Shown: piece after piece, positions 35,826-43,678 of the stretch
Layout of the letters: each line of letters begins with the position of its first letter
How positions within the stretch are numbered: the stretch's first letter is position 1
NCBI RefSeq assembly: GCF_030733265.1
Contig: NZ_JASHJI010000024.1
Span: forward strand, 1-64,000
Origin: Roseibium sp. MMSF_3412
GTDB lineage: Bacteria > Pseudomonadota > Alphaproteobacteria > Rhizobiales > Stappiaceae
Reading direction: 5' to 3'
DNA: 64,000 nt
Program-made: the position numbers and the translations under genes
Notes under the pieces: generated by a model
Told to the model about the DNA's origin: nothing
The model's database searches: none
Seen by the model: only the letters and a program-made list of their open reading frames with translations

Positions 35826-36050
35826 ATGCTTGATCCCAAAGCGCTACTGAAAGTCCTTGAAGATGACGAGGCGGTTTTCATTGACCGCATAAACGAGATC
35901 AAAGCGGGCCGCGCGCGGTTCTGGTCGCTTAACGTGGACGGTGACCAGGTCGAGACAACAGAGAAAGACCTGATTTACGCGAGACAGAAACTTGATACGA
36001 TTCAACCAATCATAGAGCGGCTCAAAAAGCAGATCGAAAACGAAGAGTAG
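35826..36050 (+). CDS. Small coiled-coil-like hypothetical protein
   Basis: A 74-residue acidic protein with CGGAGGATAAGCG upstream of its ATG, a strong ribosome site. It has two charged helices (ALLKVLEDDEAVFIDRINEI and KDLIYARQKLDTIQPIIERL) that could form a coiled coil. Function unknown. It is the first of three closely spaced genes (gap 8 bases to the next). Confidence 0.55.
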   Translation: MLDPKALLKVLEDDEAVFIDRINEIKAGRARFWSLNVDGDQVETTEKDLIYARQKLDTIQPIIERLKKQIENEE

Positions 36051-36058
36051 GTTTTCAG

Positions 36059-36298
36059 ATGATTGAGTTATTAAGCTGGTCGTCGGTCGCATTCGCTTTT
36101 CTGGCGGCGCTATTTTGGTTCTGGTCTGGCCTCGTGAAACTCCCGAAAGACATTACAGTCGGCTATGGCGGTGTTGGTGGTTCTGTCCAAGAACTTGGCG
36201 ACGAGCTACGCAGACAAAGCAAACGCAGTGCAAGAGCGGCTATCTGTGCCGGCATCGCCGCTATTTGTCAGGGGTTGGTTCTTCTCCTGACGACTTAA
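36059..36298 (+). CDS. Small membrane protein
   Basis: A 79-residue protein with two membrane segments (residues 5-25 and 60-78) and a soluble loop between them (PKDITVGYGGVGGSVQELGD). It starts 8 bases after the 74-residue gene. Function unknown. Confidence 0.5.
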   Translation: MIELLSWSSVAFAFLAALFWFWSGLVKLPKDITVGYGGVGGSVQELGDELRRQSKRSARAAICAGIAAICQGLVLLLTT

Positions 36299-36325
36299 AT
36301 CTGATTGGAACTTAGGAGTGATGAA

Positions 36326-36799
36326 ATGCTGCTCGGAAAAGCGCTGAAGTTGCTCGCAGTTATTTTAGCTCTCATTTGGTTTTGCGGTTTTTTCTACGTT
36401 CTAAAAAATCATGTCCCAAACGGCGACAGCTCTTTCTGGGTTTATTTTGCGACAATCGCGAACTTGAATCATTTCACCTTCGCCATTCTTGTTGCAGCAC
36501 CGGTCCTGGTCACCTTCTTTCCCTTTGCGATCATTGGCGAATGGCTTTCTCACAAAGGAGAAACAATTGAAGACCGTGCAAAAGAAAAAAGAGACGCGGC
36601 AAACCCCAAACCTCGAATGGGTCAATTCGCCCCGCCTAAACCACGACTCACCAGTGAAGAAAAGCAAAAATTTGTAGAACTCAGTAAAGCTGAAACCGAT
36701 AAGACAAAGGCGCACTTGGACGAATTCTTCAGCAAACCCCGGAGCTACAATAAGGCTGACAATCGCCGCAAACGCAGCAGCAGAAGAAGGCGATATTGA
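36326..36799 (+). CDS. Membrane protein with charged C-terminal tail
   Basis: A 157-residue protein; the ATG at 36326 has AGGAGTG upstream. Two membrane segments (residues about 5-26 and 38-62) are followed by a 90-residue charged tail (IEDRAKEKRDAANPKPRMGQ, then SEEKQKFVELSKAETDKTKA) ending in NRRKRSSRRRRY. The tail could bind nucleic acid or acidic phospholipid. It is the last of the three-gene set in the island's right end. No homologue is recognised. Confidence 0.5.
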   Translation: MLLGKALKLLAVILALIWFCGFFYVLKNHVPNGDSSFWVYFATIANLNHFTFAILVAAPVLVTFFPFAIIGEWLSHKGETIEDRAKEKRDAANPKPRMGQFAPPKPRLTSEEKQKFVELSKAETDKTKAHLDEFFSKPRSYNKADNRRKRSSRRRRY

Positions 36800-37318
<519 letters not shown>

Positions 37319-38023
37319 ATGTTCGGCGAATTGCTCTCAAAACTGAGATCTGGTGATCGCAAATCCAACCGCCGCGCTAAATCCGACGCTGCGCGAATGG
37401 CTGGTTTGCCGGAGGAATACCTTGCTCTGTATGAAGGTATCCACGAGACCTGTGCACCCGGTGTCCCAGCCTCCCCGTTGAAAATTCGCAGGAAATACTT
37501 CGTTTTTCAATATTTGAAGCTGCTGAGGGCAAACTCGACAAAAGCAACGACCGCGGAGTTCGGAGTGTTCCGAGGCCAAACGTCGATGATGATGACGAAG
37601 GTCCTGGACCGCCCAGACGATCAACACCATATCTTCGATTCGTTTGAGGGACTGTCGGAGTCGACGAAATTCGACAAAGAGACGAGTAGCAGCTTCGGCG
37701 ACATGAGCCCTGACATGGCCCATATCCGGTCACTCTTGCCGAAAGCACACCTTCACCGAGGATGGATTCCCAGGGAACTGCCGGACCTTGATGAAAAAAT
37801 AGACTTTGCCCACGTCGACCTCGATCTGCACGAACCAGTAAGTGGAGCGCTGAAGTGGATTTATGAAAGACGGGTATCTGGATCGACCATCATCGTGGAT
37901 GACTACTCGGGCAAATGGCCTGGATGCGTCAAAGCCGTGGACGATTTCGTTAAAGAAAACGCCAAAAACATCGCGTTCGCCGCCGATACGACTTGCGCCA
38001 ACTTCGTGATTGTTTTGCGCTAG
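37319..38023 (+). CDS. TylF/MycF-like methyltransferase
   Basis: A 234-residue SAM-dependent O-methyltransferase of the TylF/MycF family. Conserved features are TAEFGVFRGQTSMMMTKVLD (the SAM loop), HHIFDSFEGLSESTKFD, IDFAHVDLDLHEPVSGALKW (metal-binding Asp region) and GSTIIVDDYSGKWPGCVKAV. Members methylate macrolide sugars or glycans. Its stop codon TAG lies inside the four-base target duplication of the MITE that follows, so the natural C-terminus may have been altered. Confidence 0.78.
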   Translation: MFGELLSKLRSGDRKSNRRAKSDAARMAGLPEEYLALYEGIHETCAPGVPASPLKIRRKYFVFQYLKLLRANSTKATTAEFGVFRGQTSMMMTKVLDRPDDQHHIFDSFEGLSESTKFDKETSSSFGDMSPDMAHIRSLLPKAHLHRGWIPRELPDLDEKIDFAHVDLDLHEPVSGALKWIYERRVSGSTIIVDDYSGKWPGCVKAVDDFVKENAKNIAFAADTTCANFVIVLR

Positions 38024-38285
38024 GGTACGGACTCATAAATGAAGTCAATTTGGTTTGGATCGTTTTGACCAACTGCAAGAAGCGAAAGCGCAGGAAGTGT
38101 GCTCATTTTCAAGCCTTTCGCGACGTGGCAGATGGCTGAAACGACCCAAATCCGAAGGACGGCAAAATGGCCTCACCTCGCAGCGTCACCGCGCTTGACC
38201 GGGCATAAAGCCCGCTCTACTCACGCTTCCTCGCGAGATTTTGCCATTTCTGCCGCCAAATCGGCTTCATTTATGGGTCCGTACC
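38024..38285. mobile_element. IS5-type MITE or deleted insertion sequence
   Basis: A 262-bp element with terminal inverted repeats: GGTACGGACTCATAAATGAAG at 38024-38044 and its complement ending at 38285, with one mismatch. CTAG flanks both ends (38020-38023 and 38286-38289), fitting the YTAR target duplication of the IS5 group. There is no transposase inside. Confidence 0.8.
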
Positions 38286-38287
38286 CT

Positions 38288-38324
38288 AGAGCGTTTCTGG
38301 CCAATTTGGATCAGAAAACGCTCT
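38288..38324. repeat. REP-like palindrome
   Basis: AGAGCGTTTCTG (38288-38299) faces CAGAAAACGCTCT (38312-38324), with a one-base bulge and a 12-base loop. Similar AGCGTTTTCTG-type palindromes occur in many copies between genes of Rhizobiales. It abuts the MITE. Confidence 0.55.
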
Positions 38325-38610
38325 CATTCGATATCGAGGACAAAAGCGCACACCTCTTCAGGCCTCGTGTCCCATGCGCTCGTTGTCGCCGGGCGAATCC
38401 GGACCAATTTCAGCATCTGTTCCAGCTGCGTGCCCGGTGCAGACTGATCCACCTACTTCAAAACCAAAGCCACGAAACAAAGCGCTCCTGCACGGAATGC
38501 GCGCAAATCGTGCCTTTTGTGATGGACATCATAACGAATTTTTCGCCGTCTCCCTATTTCAGGTCCCACGCGATGCCGGCACCCGACCGGCCAGATTTGC
38601 ATGGAGACCG

Positions 38611-39327
38611 ATGATGAGTTCAGTAAAAGCCAAACGCGGTTACAAGGGCCCTTACGTTGAGCAATTGCAACGTCAGCTCAACCGCTCCGCCATCGGCGTG
38701 ACATTGACACCAGACGGCGATTTTGGGTCCCAGACGGAAAGCGCGGTCTACGCGTTTCAGATTCAGGAAAGCCTTATGGTAGACGGTGTCGTGGGCGCTT
38801 TCACCGATGCAGTCCTGTTCGAAAAGGTTCATCAGAAACTGCGGCGTCAACCCACCGAAGTCTACCAGGGCTCCACGTCCAATTGCTGGGCGGCCGCCAC
38901 CGAAAGCTGGCTGACCACGCAATCCGGGCGCCGCAACTACACGCAGGAACAGATCATATCCGGTATGATATCGGAAGGTGGCGCGAAATCGAATGGCGCC
39001 TTGCGGATCCCAAGCGGTCAAACACTTTGGGAACTCTATTATGGTCTTCGCCCTGTCTCCGTTTCTGCCGACAGGTTCTATGCTGAAACGGCCTTCACCC
39101 GCATGTCCTGGCACGGGCCGCTCATGATCGGATACAAGCCCTCCGGTTCCGACGTCGGACATGTCGAAGTCATGTGGGGCACGACGATCCACAAGGGCAA
39201 GCCCGCCGTGATCACCATGGACCCCCTGAAGCAAACCAACGCCATGAAGGTGATCATGATCCCGGAACTGCACGGCATGGGTGGACGCGTCACCACATGG
39301 ATGCCGAAGGTGCCGCTTTTGATCTAG
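38611..39327 (+). CDS. Papain-like cysteine protease with peptidoglycan-binding domain
   Basis: A 238-residue protein. The ATG at 38611 has GGAG 5 bases upstream. Residues 10-78 are a PG_binding_1 domain (GPYVEQLQRQLNRSAIGV, then DGDFGSQTESAVYAFQIQES and VDGVVGAFTDAVLF). Residues about 84-238 are a papain-like cysteine protease of the C39-like/AvrRpt2 type: Cys92 in STSNCWAAATESWL, His184 in DVGHVEVMWG and Asp204 in ITMDPLKQ. There is no signal peptide, so the protein would need another exit, such as type VI secretion. Its T6SS neighbourhood (15 kb away) makes it an effector candidate; this is inference. Confidence 0.72.
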   Translation: MMSSVKAKRGYKGPYVEQLQRQLNRSAIGVTLTPDGDFGSQTESAVYAFQIQESLMVDGVVGAFTDAVLFEKVHQKLRRQPTEVYQGSTSNCWAAATESWLTTQSGRRNYTQEQIISGMISEGGAKSNGALRIPSGQTLWELYYGLRPVSVSADRFYAETAFTRMSWHGPLMIGYKPSGSDVGHVEVMWGTTIHKGKPAVITMDPLKQTNAMKVIMIPELHGMGGRVTTWMPKVPLLI

Positions 39328-39469
39328 CCGGCCGGCAGGACCCGGCCGGCGATGTCCTCGATTTCATGACATGTTCTAGATGCGGCGTGAAACGCAGGTG
39401 AAACTGCTAGCCTCCGCCGGGCCTGTCGGCGAACAGACAAATGCGCAGCTCAATTTCTGTCTTTTGCAC

Positions 39470-39958
39470 TCACCCGCCCGTCATCGACGCGCTGGAGACC
39501 GTGTCGCCGACCACGATACCGCGCTCCGCCGACGTTCCGGCGTTGAGTTCCAGGACGTATTTCGCCGGCGCGCCGGAGGGGATGGTCTGTTCCGAGAAAG
39601 GCGTCGTGTCGGCGGCAATGCTGACGATCTTGCCCGCAGCATCGATATAGATAATATCGAGCGGCAGCGGCGTGTTCTTCATCCAGAAATACCGGTCGCC
39701 TTCTTTTTCGAAAATAAACAGCATGCCGTCGTCGGCGGCCATTTCCTCACGGAACATCAGCCCCCGGGAACGTTCGGGCGCTGAAACCGCGACTTCAACG
39801 GTGAACCGATGGGTCTTCTCAGCGCTTTCAACGGTCAGCGGTTCGGTACGCAGCCGCTTGCCGTCATCCTGTGCGAAGGTTCCGGACGTCAGGCCGGTGA
39901 CCAGGAACAGGGCAAGAAACACTTTGGCAACAGAACGGAAAACTCGAGACACGGGCAT
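39470..39958 (-). CDS. DUF192 family exported protein
   Basis: A 162-residue exported protein with a signal peptide (ends at about residue 29, TFAQDD). The DUF192 pattern is complete: RFTVEVAVSAPERSRGLMFR, then DDGMLFIFEKEGDRYFWMKN and TPLPLDIIYIDAAGKIVSIA, and SGAPAKYVLELNAGTSAERG. The family has no proven function. It is a housekeeping-type single gene. Confidence 0.9.
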   Translation of the reverse strand: MPVSRVFRSVAKVFLALFLVTGLTSGTFAQDDGKRLRTEPLTVESAEKTHRFTVEVAVSAPERSRGLMFREEMAADDGMLFIFEKEGDRYFWMKNTPLPLDIIYIDAAGKIVSIAADTTPFSEQTIPSGAPAKYVLELNAGTSAERGIVVGDTVSSASMTGG

Positions 39959-40060
39959 TCACCTTGGGTCGGTTTGGTTTGGGCGGGCCTGCCCGTCAAT
40001 TGAAATCCGGGTCTGTGGCATTTTCGAGAACAGCCCGCATTTCCGGACATTCAGCAAACA

Positions 40061-40083
40061 AAAAGGCCGGAACAAGTCCGGCC
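40061..40083 (-). terminator. Rho-independent terminator of the cold-shock gene
   Basis: GGCCGGA (40065-40071) pairs with TCCGGCC (40077-40083). Read on the minus strand it is followed by a T-run (40064 down to 40061 and beyond), 31 bases after the cold-shock gene ends at 40114. Confidence 0.8.
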
Positions 40084-40113
40084 GGAAGGAAGCACCGCCT
40101 TCGCTTCGTCTGG

Positions 40114-40695
40114 TCAGTGCGAGGCTGGAATATGTGTTCCGGTTCCCATCGGCCGGATCTCGGCCGCCATGCGCCCTTTCGGCCCCTGGCCGAAGCGGAC
40201 CTGCACGTCCTGGCCGGGCCGCAACTCGGTGATCCCGAAACGGCGCAACGTCTCCATATGGATGAAGATGTCTTCCGTGCCCTCGCCCTGTGTCAGGAAA
40301 CCGAACCCTTTCACCCGGTTGAACCACTTGACTGTCGCGGTCTCAAAGCCGCCTTCGGGCACGACCTGAACATGCGTTCTGGAGGGCGGCAGTTGCGAAG
40401 GATGGGTTGCCGTCGTTTCGTCCATGGACAGAATTCGGAACGCCTGCAGGCCACGGGGCCGGTCAAGCACCTCACAGACGACGCGCGCGCCCTCGTAGGC
40501 TGTCTGGTAACCGTCTCGCCTGAGACAGGTCACATGCAGAAGTATGTCGCCGTCTCCGCTGTCGGGGACGATAAAGCCATAGCCCTTGCCCACATCGAAC
40601 CACTTTATTGTTCCGGCGATCTCGAATACGTCGACGGCAACGTCTTCTGCCGTCGTCTCGAGCGCGCGGGGTTCCCGTGCGGTTTTCACCCCCAT
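40114..40695 (-). CDS. Two-domain cold-shock protein
   Basis: A 193-residue protein with two cold-shock domains, the alphaproteobacterial type. The first (about residues 26-96) has IKWFDVGKGYGFIVPDSGDG and DILLHVTCL; the second (about 118-185) has TVKWFNRVKGFGFLTQGEGT and EDIFIHMETLRRFG, with the RNP-1-like and RNP-2-like segments in both. It binds single-stranded nucleic acid as an RNA chaperone. It is monocistronic with its own terminator. Confidence 0.93.
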   Translation of the reverse strand: MGVKTAREPRALETTAEDVAVDVFEIAGTIKWFDVGKGYGFIVPDSGDGDILLHVTCLRRDGYQTAYEGARVVCEVLDRPRGLQAFRILSMDETTATHPSQLPPSRTHVQVVPEGGFETATVKWFNRVKGFGFLTQGEGTEDIFIHMETLRRFGITELRPGQDVQVRFGQGPKGRMAAEIRPMGTGTHIPASH

Positions 40696-40832
40696 AGCGA
40701 TCTTGTCCCGTCTCTGGTCCGCATCATTAGGCCGAGGGGAAGTTGCGACTCACCTCACGACCGATTCCTAATAAAAGGATAACATTGCGACTTATAGCGA
40801 GAAGCGAAATTGTGGAACTAACCACAGACCAT

Positions 40833-41612
40833 TTACAGGTTTTGATCAAATTCTTCGCCAAAACCTGAAAAAGTTTGTGCCAGTGGCGTTCGAATGACAG
40901 TAGAAGCCAGCGAATCGAGCGGCGTTTCTTGTCCATTGAGAATCACCAGTTCAGCGCGGTAACGAACAGCATTTACCGGCAACTGGGCTGCCGGATGCAC
41001 GACAAGCGACGTTCCCATCGCAAGAAAGACATCACAGGACTGCGTCGCGTGAAAGGCGGCTTCAAGTTCTGCCTCGGGCATTTGCTGTCCAAAGCTGACA
41101 ACCGCGGCCTTCAGGAGACCGCCACACGACGGACAGCGCGGCGAACGCCCTTGCTCAACGCTTGTCCTGTGATCGGCAAGTTCTGCCCGCGCACCGCAAT
41201 CAAGGCAGCTGGCATAGGTCGAATTGCCGTGAATTTCGATCAGTCTGTCCTCAGGAAATCCGGCTGCCTGGTGCAATCCGTCGACGTTCTGAGTAACGAG
41301 GCATTTGAGCTGCCCTGTCTCGGCCATTCGGGTGAGTGCCATGTGGGCGGCGTTCGGCTTGGCCCTTGTAAAAAAGTCCTCCATCTCGAAACGCCGGTCC
41401 CAGTCCTCCAGGCGGCTTTTTTCTGAGGCAAGGAAATCCTGGTATTGAACCGGCTGGCGCTGGGACCATATCCCTCCCGGGGACCGGAAGTCCGGTATTC
41501 CCGATTCAGTCGAAATTCCCGCGCCGGTCAAAGCGACGATGCTGAGGCCGTCATCTTGCAAAAAATCGGCTACAAAGCCTCTGGCTTCGGCAAGGCTGGT
41601 GATAAGGGTCAT
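40833..41612 (-). CDS. Sir2-family NAD-dependent protein deacylase
   Basis: A 259-residue sirtuin. NAD-binding and catalytic motifs are GAGISTESGIPDFRSPGGIW, LVTQNVDGLHQAAG with the catalytic HGN nearby (IEIHGNSTYASC), and a Cys4 zinc site (CLDC and CPSC). The start is uncertain: ATG at 41612 is used, but an in-frame GTG at 41627 is also open. It removes acyl groups from lysine in the cytoplasm. It is divergent from gloA. Confidence 0.92.
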   Translation of the reverse strand: MTLITSLAEARGFVADFLQDDGLSIVALTGAGISTESGIPDFRSPGGIWSQRQPVQYQDFLASEKSRLEDWDRRFEMEDFFTRAKPNAAHMALTRMAETGQLKCLVTQNVDGLHQAAGFPEDRLIEIHGNSTYASCLDCGARAELADHRTSVEQGRSPRCPSCGGLLKAAVVSFGQQMPEAELEAAFHATQSCDVFLAMGTSLVVHPAAQLPVNAVRYRAELVILNGQETPLDSLASTVIRTPLAQTFSGFGEEFDQNL

Positions 41613-41665
41613 GAGCCGGTCGGGCACCTCTGGATAGATCCCTCGATTGAGGAAAAGGACAAACT

Positions 41666-42106
41666 ATGCGTTATCTGCACACGATGGTTCGCGTAACCGA
41701 CATTGAAGAGTCGCTGGACTTTTATTGCAACAAGATGGGCATGACGGAAATCCGCCGTCACGAAAGCGAACAGGGCCGCTTCACCCTGATCTTCCTTGCC
41801 GGTGGCGACGATATCGAGGCGGCAAAGGCAAACAAGGCTCCGCTTCTGGAACTGACCTACAACTGGGATCCGGAAGAATACGGCGGCGGCCGCAACTTCG
41901 GTCACCTCGCGTTCGAGGTCGATGACATCTATGCGTTCTGCGAAAACCTGCAGAGCAAAGGCGTGACGATCAACCGTCCGCCGCGCGACGGGCACATGGC
42001 TTTCGTTCGTTCGCCGGACAACATTTCCTTTGAATTGCTTCAAAAGGGCGAAGCCCTTGAAAAGAAAGAACCATGGGCGTCGATGCCGAACACCGGCGAG
42101 TGGTGA
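41666..42106 (+). CDS. gloA: Lactoylglutathione lyase (glyoxalase I)
   Basis: A 146-residue glyoxalase I, which isomerises the hemithioacetal of methylglyoxal and glutathione. The four metal ligands are in place: His5 (YLHTMVRV), Glu62 ([13 protein letters not shown]), His80 ([11 protein letters not shown]) and Glu123 ([10 protein letters not shown]). Length and ligand spacing agree with bacterial GloA. Monocistronic. Confidence 0.95.
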   Translation: MRYLHTMVRVTDIEESLDFYCNKMGMTEIRRHESEQGRFTLIFLAGGDDIEAAKANKAPLLELTYNWDPEEYGGGRNFGHLAFEVDDIYAFCENLQSKGVTINRPPRDGHMAFVRSPDNISFELLQKGEALEKKEPWASMPNTGEW

Positions 42107-42231
42107 TTCTGCCCGGTTTTCAACATGTGCGGGTCCGGAATACCGGGCCTGCAAAAAATTGTCTCAAAGGCTCTTGCGGGCAAGTCCATTCCCGCCTATA
42201 AGCCTCCCCACGACGCAACCGCGTCGACCGC

Positions 42232-42307
42232 GCGCCCATCGTCTAGCGGTCTAGGACGCCGCCCTTTCACGGCGGAAACACGGGTTCGAGTCCCGTTGGG
42301 CGTGCCA
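42232..42307 (+). tRNA. tRNA-Glu (anticodon TTC)
   Basis: A 76-base cloverleaf starting GCGCCCATCGTCTAGCGGTC. The anticodon loop is CTTTCAC with anticodon TTC (reads GAA), and the T-arm is ACGGGTTCGAGTCCCGT. The acceptor stem has one G-T pair, and CCA is encoded. Confidence 0.97.
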
Positions 42308-42354
42308 TTTTCCCTCAGGTTGAATCAGGCTTCAGGCAGACGTTTGTCCGCATG

Positions 42355-43206
42355 TCATTGTGTGGGCGATACGTAGCGGCCTTCCACGGCCTGGGCCGGA
42401 TCGTCCTTGCCGAAAAACGTTCTGCCCGGAAACTCGCGCCGGTAAAAGGCTGCAAGGTCGTTCGCGGAAGGGCCTGCATATTCGATCCTGCCATCGGGAA
42501 AGAAGACGTCGAGATCGTCGTCTTCGTGATCCGAAGCATAGGTTTCCTGAGATCCGTGCAGGATCATGTTGACGCCGATGCGTCCGTTGACAAAATTCTG
42601 GACGTCAAGGAATTTCGGCGATCTCGCATGCGTCTGTCCTAGCCTCTTCTCCTTGACCCTGACGATGCTGTCAGGGGCATCCATGTCGACAATGCCGTAG
42701 AGATCAAAATCCCCGTGAATGCACTTGCCCGCGGTGATCAGCGATCCCGACGTGAATTTCACGCAGCCGTAATACGGGTCTTCCGGGTCGCGCTCGACGA
42801 AATACTGGCCACCCCCCGGAATGTAGGTGAAGCCCTTCTGCTTCTCATGGGTGGTCATTTCCGGGTTCAACTGGTTTGCAAAAGAACGCCAGGCGACAAG
42901 CGCCTTTGCATATTTGCCATCGGTATAGGCACCCTCCCCGAACAGGTTCGGATCGACCACAAGACCGGCGATGACGCCTCTCTTTGCGGCGGGCAGACGC
43001 GCGCCTGTCGGCGCAACATCAAAATCAGCCGTCTTTGCCTTGCAGTCCAGCCTCTTTGGCACCGCGTAGGGTTCGCCGATATGCTGTAGCGACGCCGTGT
43101 TGGTGCGCCTTACCAGGATCGCGACATTGTACAGCTTCGCCGCGTTCTTGAAGACGCCGATATGCGAAGCCTTCATGTGAGAGAGAATATCTGAACGACC
43201 AGCCAT
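42355..43206 (-). CDS. Edema factor/ExoY-like nucleotidyl cyclase domain protein
   Basis: A 283-residue protein with CAGGAGCGG before the ATG at 43206. It carries the catalytic motifs of the anthrax edema factor/CyaA/ExoY family. FKNAAKLYNVAILVRRTN matches the first strand and helix; PKRLDCKAKTADFD places Lys51 and Lys58 at the two catalytic lysines (edema factor Lys346 and Lys353), with Lys56 at the His351 position, which I recall is also Lys in ExoY. GDFDLYGI supplies the two metal-binding aspartates (Asp166, Asp168), and MILHGSQE (His217) with FFPDGRIEY match the adenine-binding part. There is no signal peptide or calmodulin-binding domain. The product (cAMP or another cyclic nucleotide), activator and exit route are unknown. 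The alignment was done by eye. Confidence 0.7.
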   Translation of the reverse strand: MAGRSDILSHMKASHIGVFKNAAKLYNVAILVRRTNTASLQHIGEPYAVPKRLDCKAKTADFDVAPTGARLPAAKRGVIAGLVVDPNLFGEGAYTDGKYAKALVAWRSFANQLNPEMTTHEKQKGFTYIPGGGQYFVERDPEDPYYGCVKFTSGSLITAGKCIHGDFDLYGIVDMDAPDSIVRVKEKRLGQTHARSPKFLDVQNFVNGRIGVNMILHGSQETYASDHEDDDLDVFFPDGRIEYAGPSANDLAAFYRREFPGRTFFGKDDPAQAVEGRYVSPTQ

Positions 43207-43678
43207 GAAAACCGCTCCTGCATGAGCCGAACCGCGGCAATCCGGTATCACCGCTCTGATGGTTGGATCATAGCAAGATCCTCTAGGGAACATACGTGAT
43301 CTCCATCACTCTTGTTTCTTGCTTCCACTACGATATCTGCCCTGCCCGTGACGCGCGGACAGCCGCCCGTCGCCAACGTCGCCCGTTTTCTGGCGATACA
43401 GACGAAAATTTGATGCGAAAAACGTTGAAGCGCCTGCAAGAGCGGTGGAATCGCCTACAAAGTTTGGCTATGATCTGCGCGGAAATTGAAGCGTTCTTGA
43501 AACCTTCGCACTCGGGCAGGTGGGCATTTTTAAGACCAATTTCACCAAAACGCATACTTGTGACACGTATTACATCGCGATTAATGCCGCAGAGGTAGGT
43601 TAAAGAAGAAGAGGAAACAGGCCTCACAAAAGATCGGACTAACCGACGGGCAATATTGATCTTACGAGAGGACAGGAC
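43207..43678. other. Intergenic region upstream of the caspase-like gene
   Basis: 472 bases between divergent genes. No credible gene; the promoters of the cyclase-like and caspase-like genes should be here. Confidence 0.45.

Noticed and set aside
38098-38614. Open frame of 171 codons on the plus strand across the MITE
   Set aside because: It crosses the inverted repeat and palindrome and resembles no protein.
39327-39350. GCCGGCCGG hairpin after the protease gene
   Set aside because: A strong stem but no T-run, so not called a terminator.
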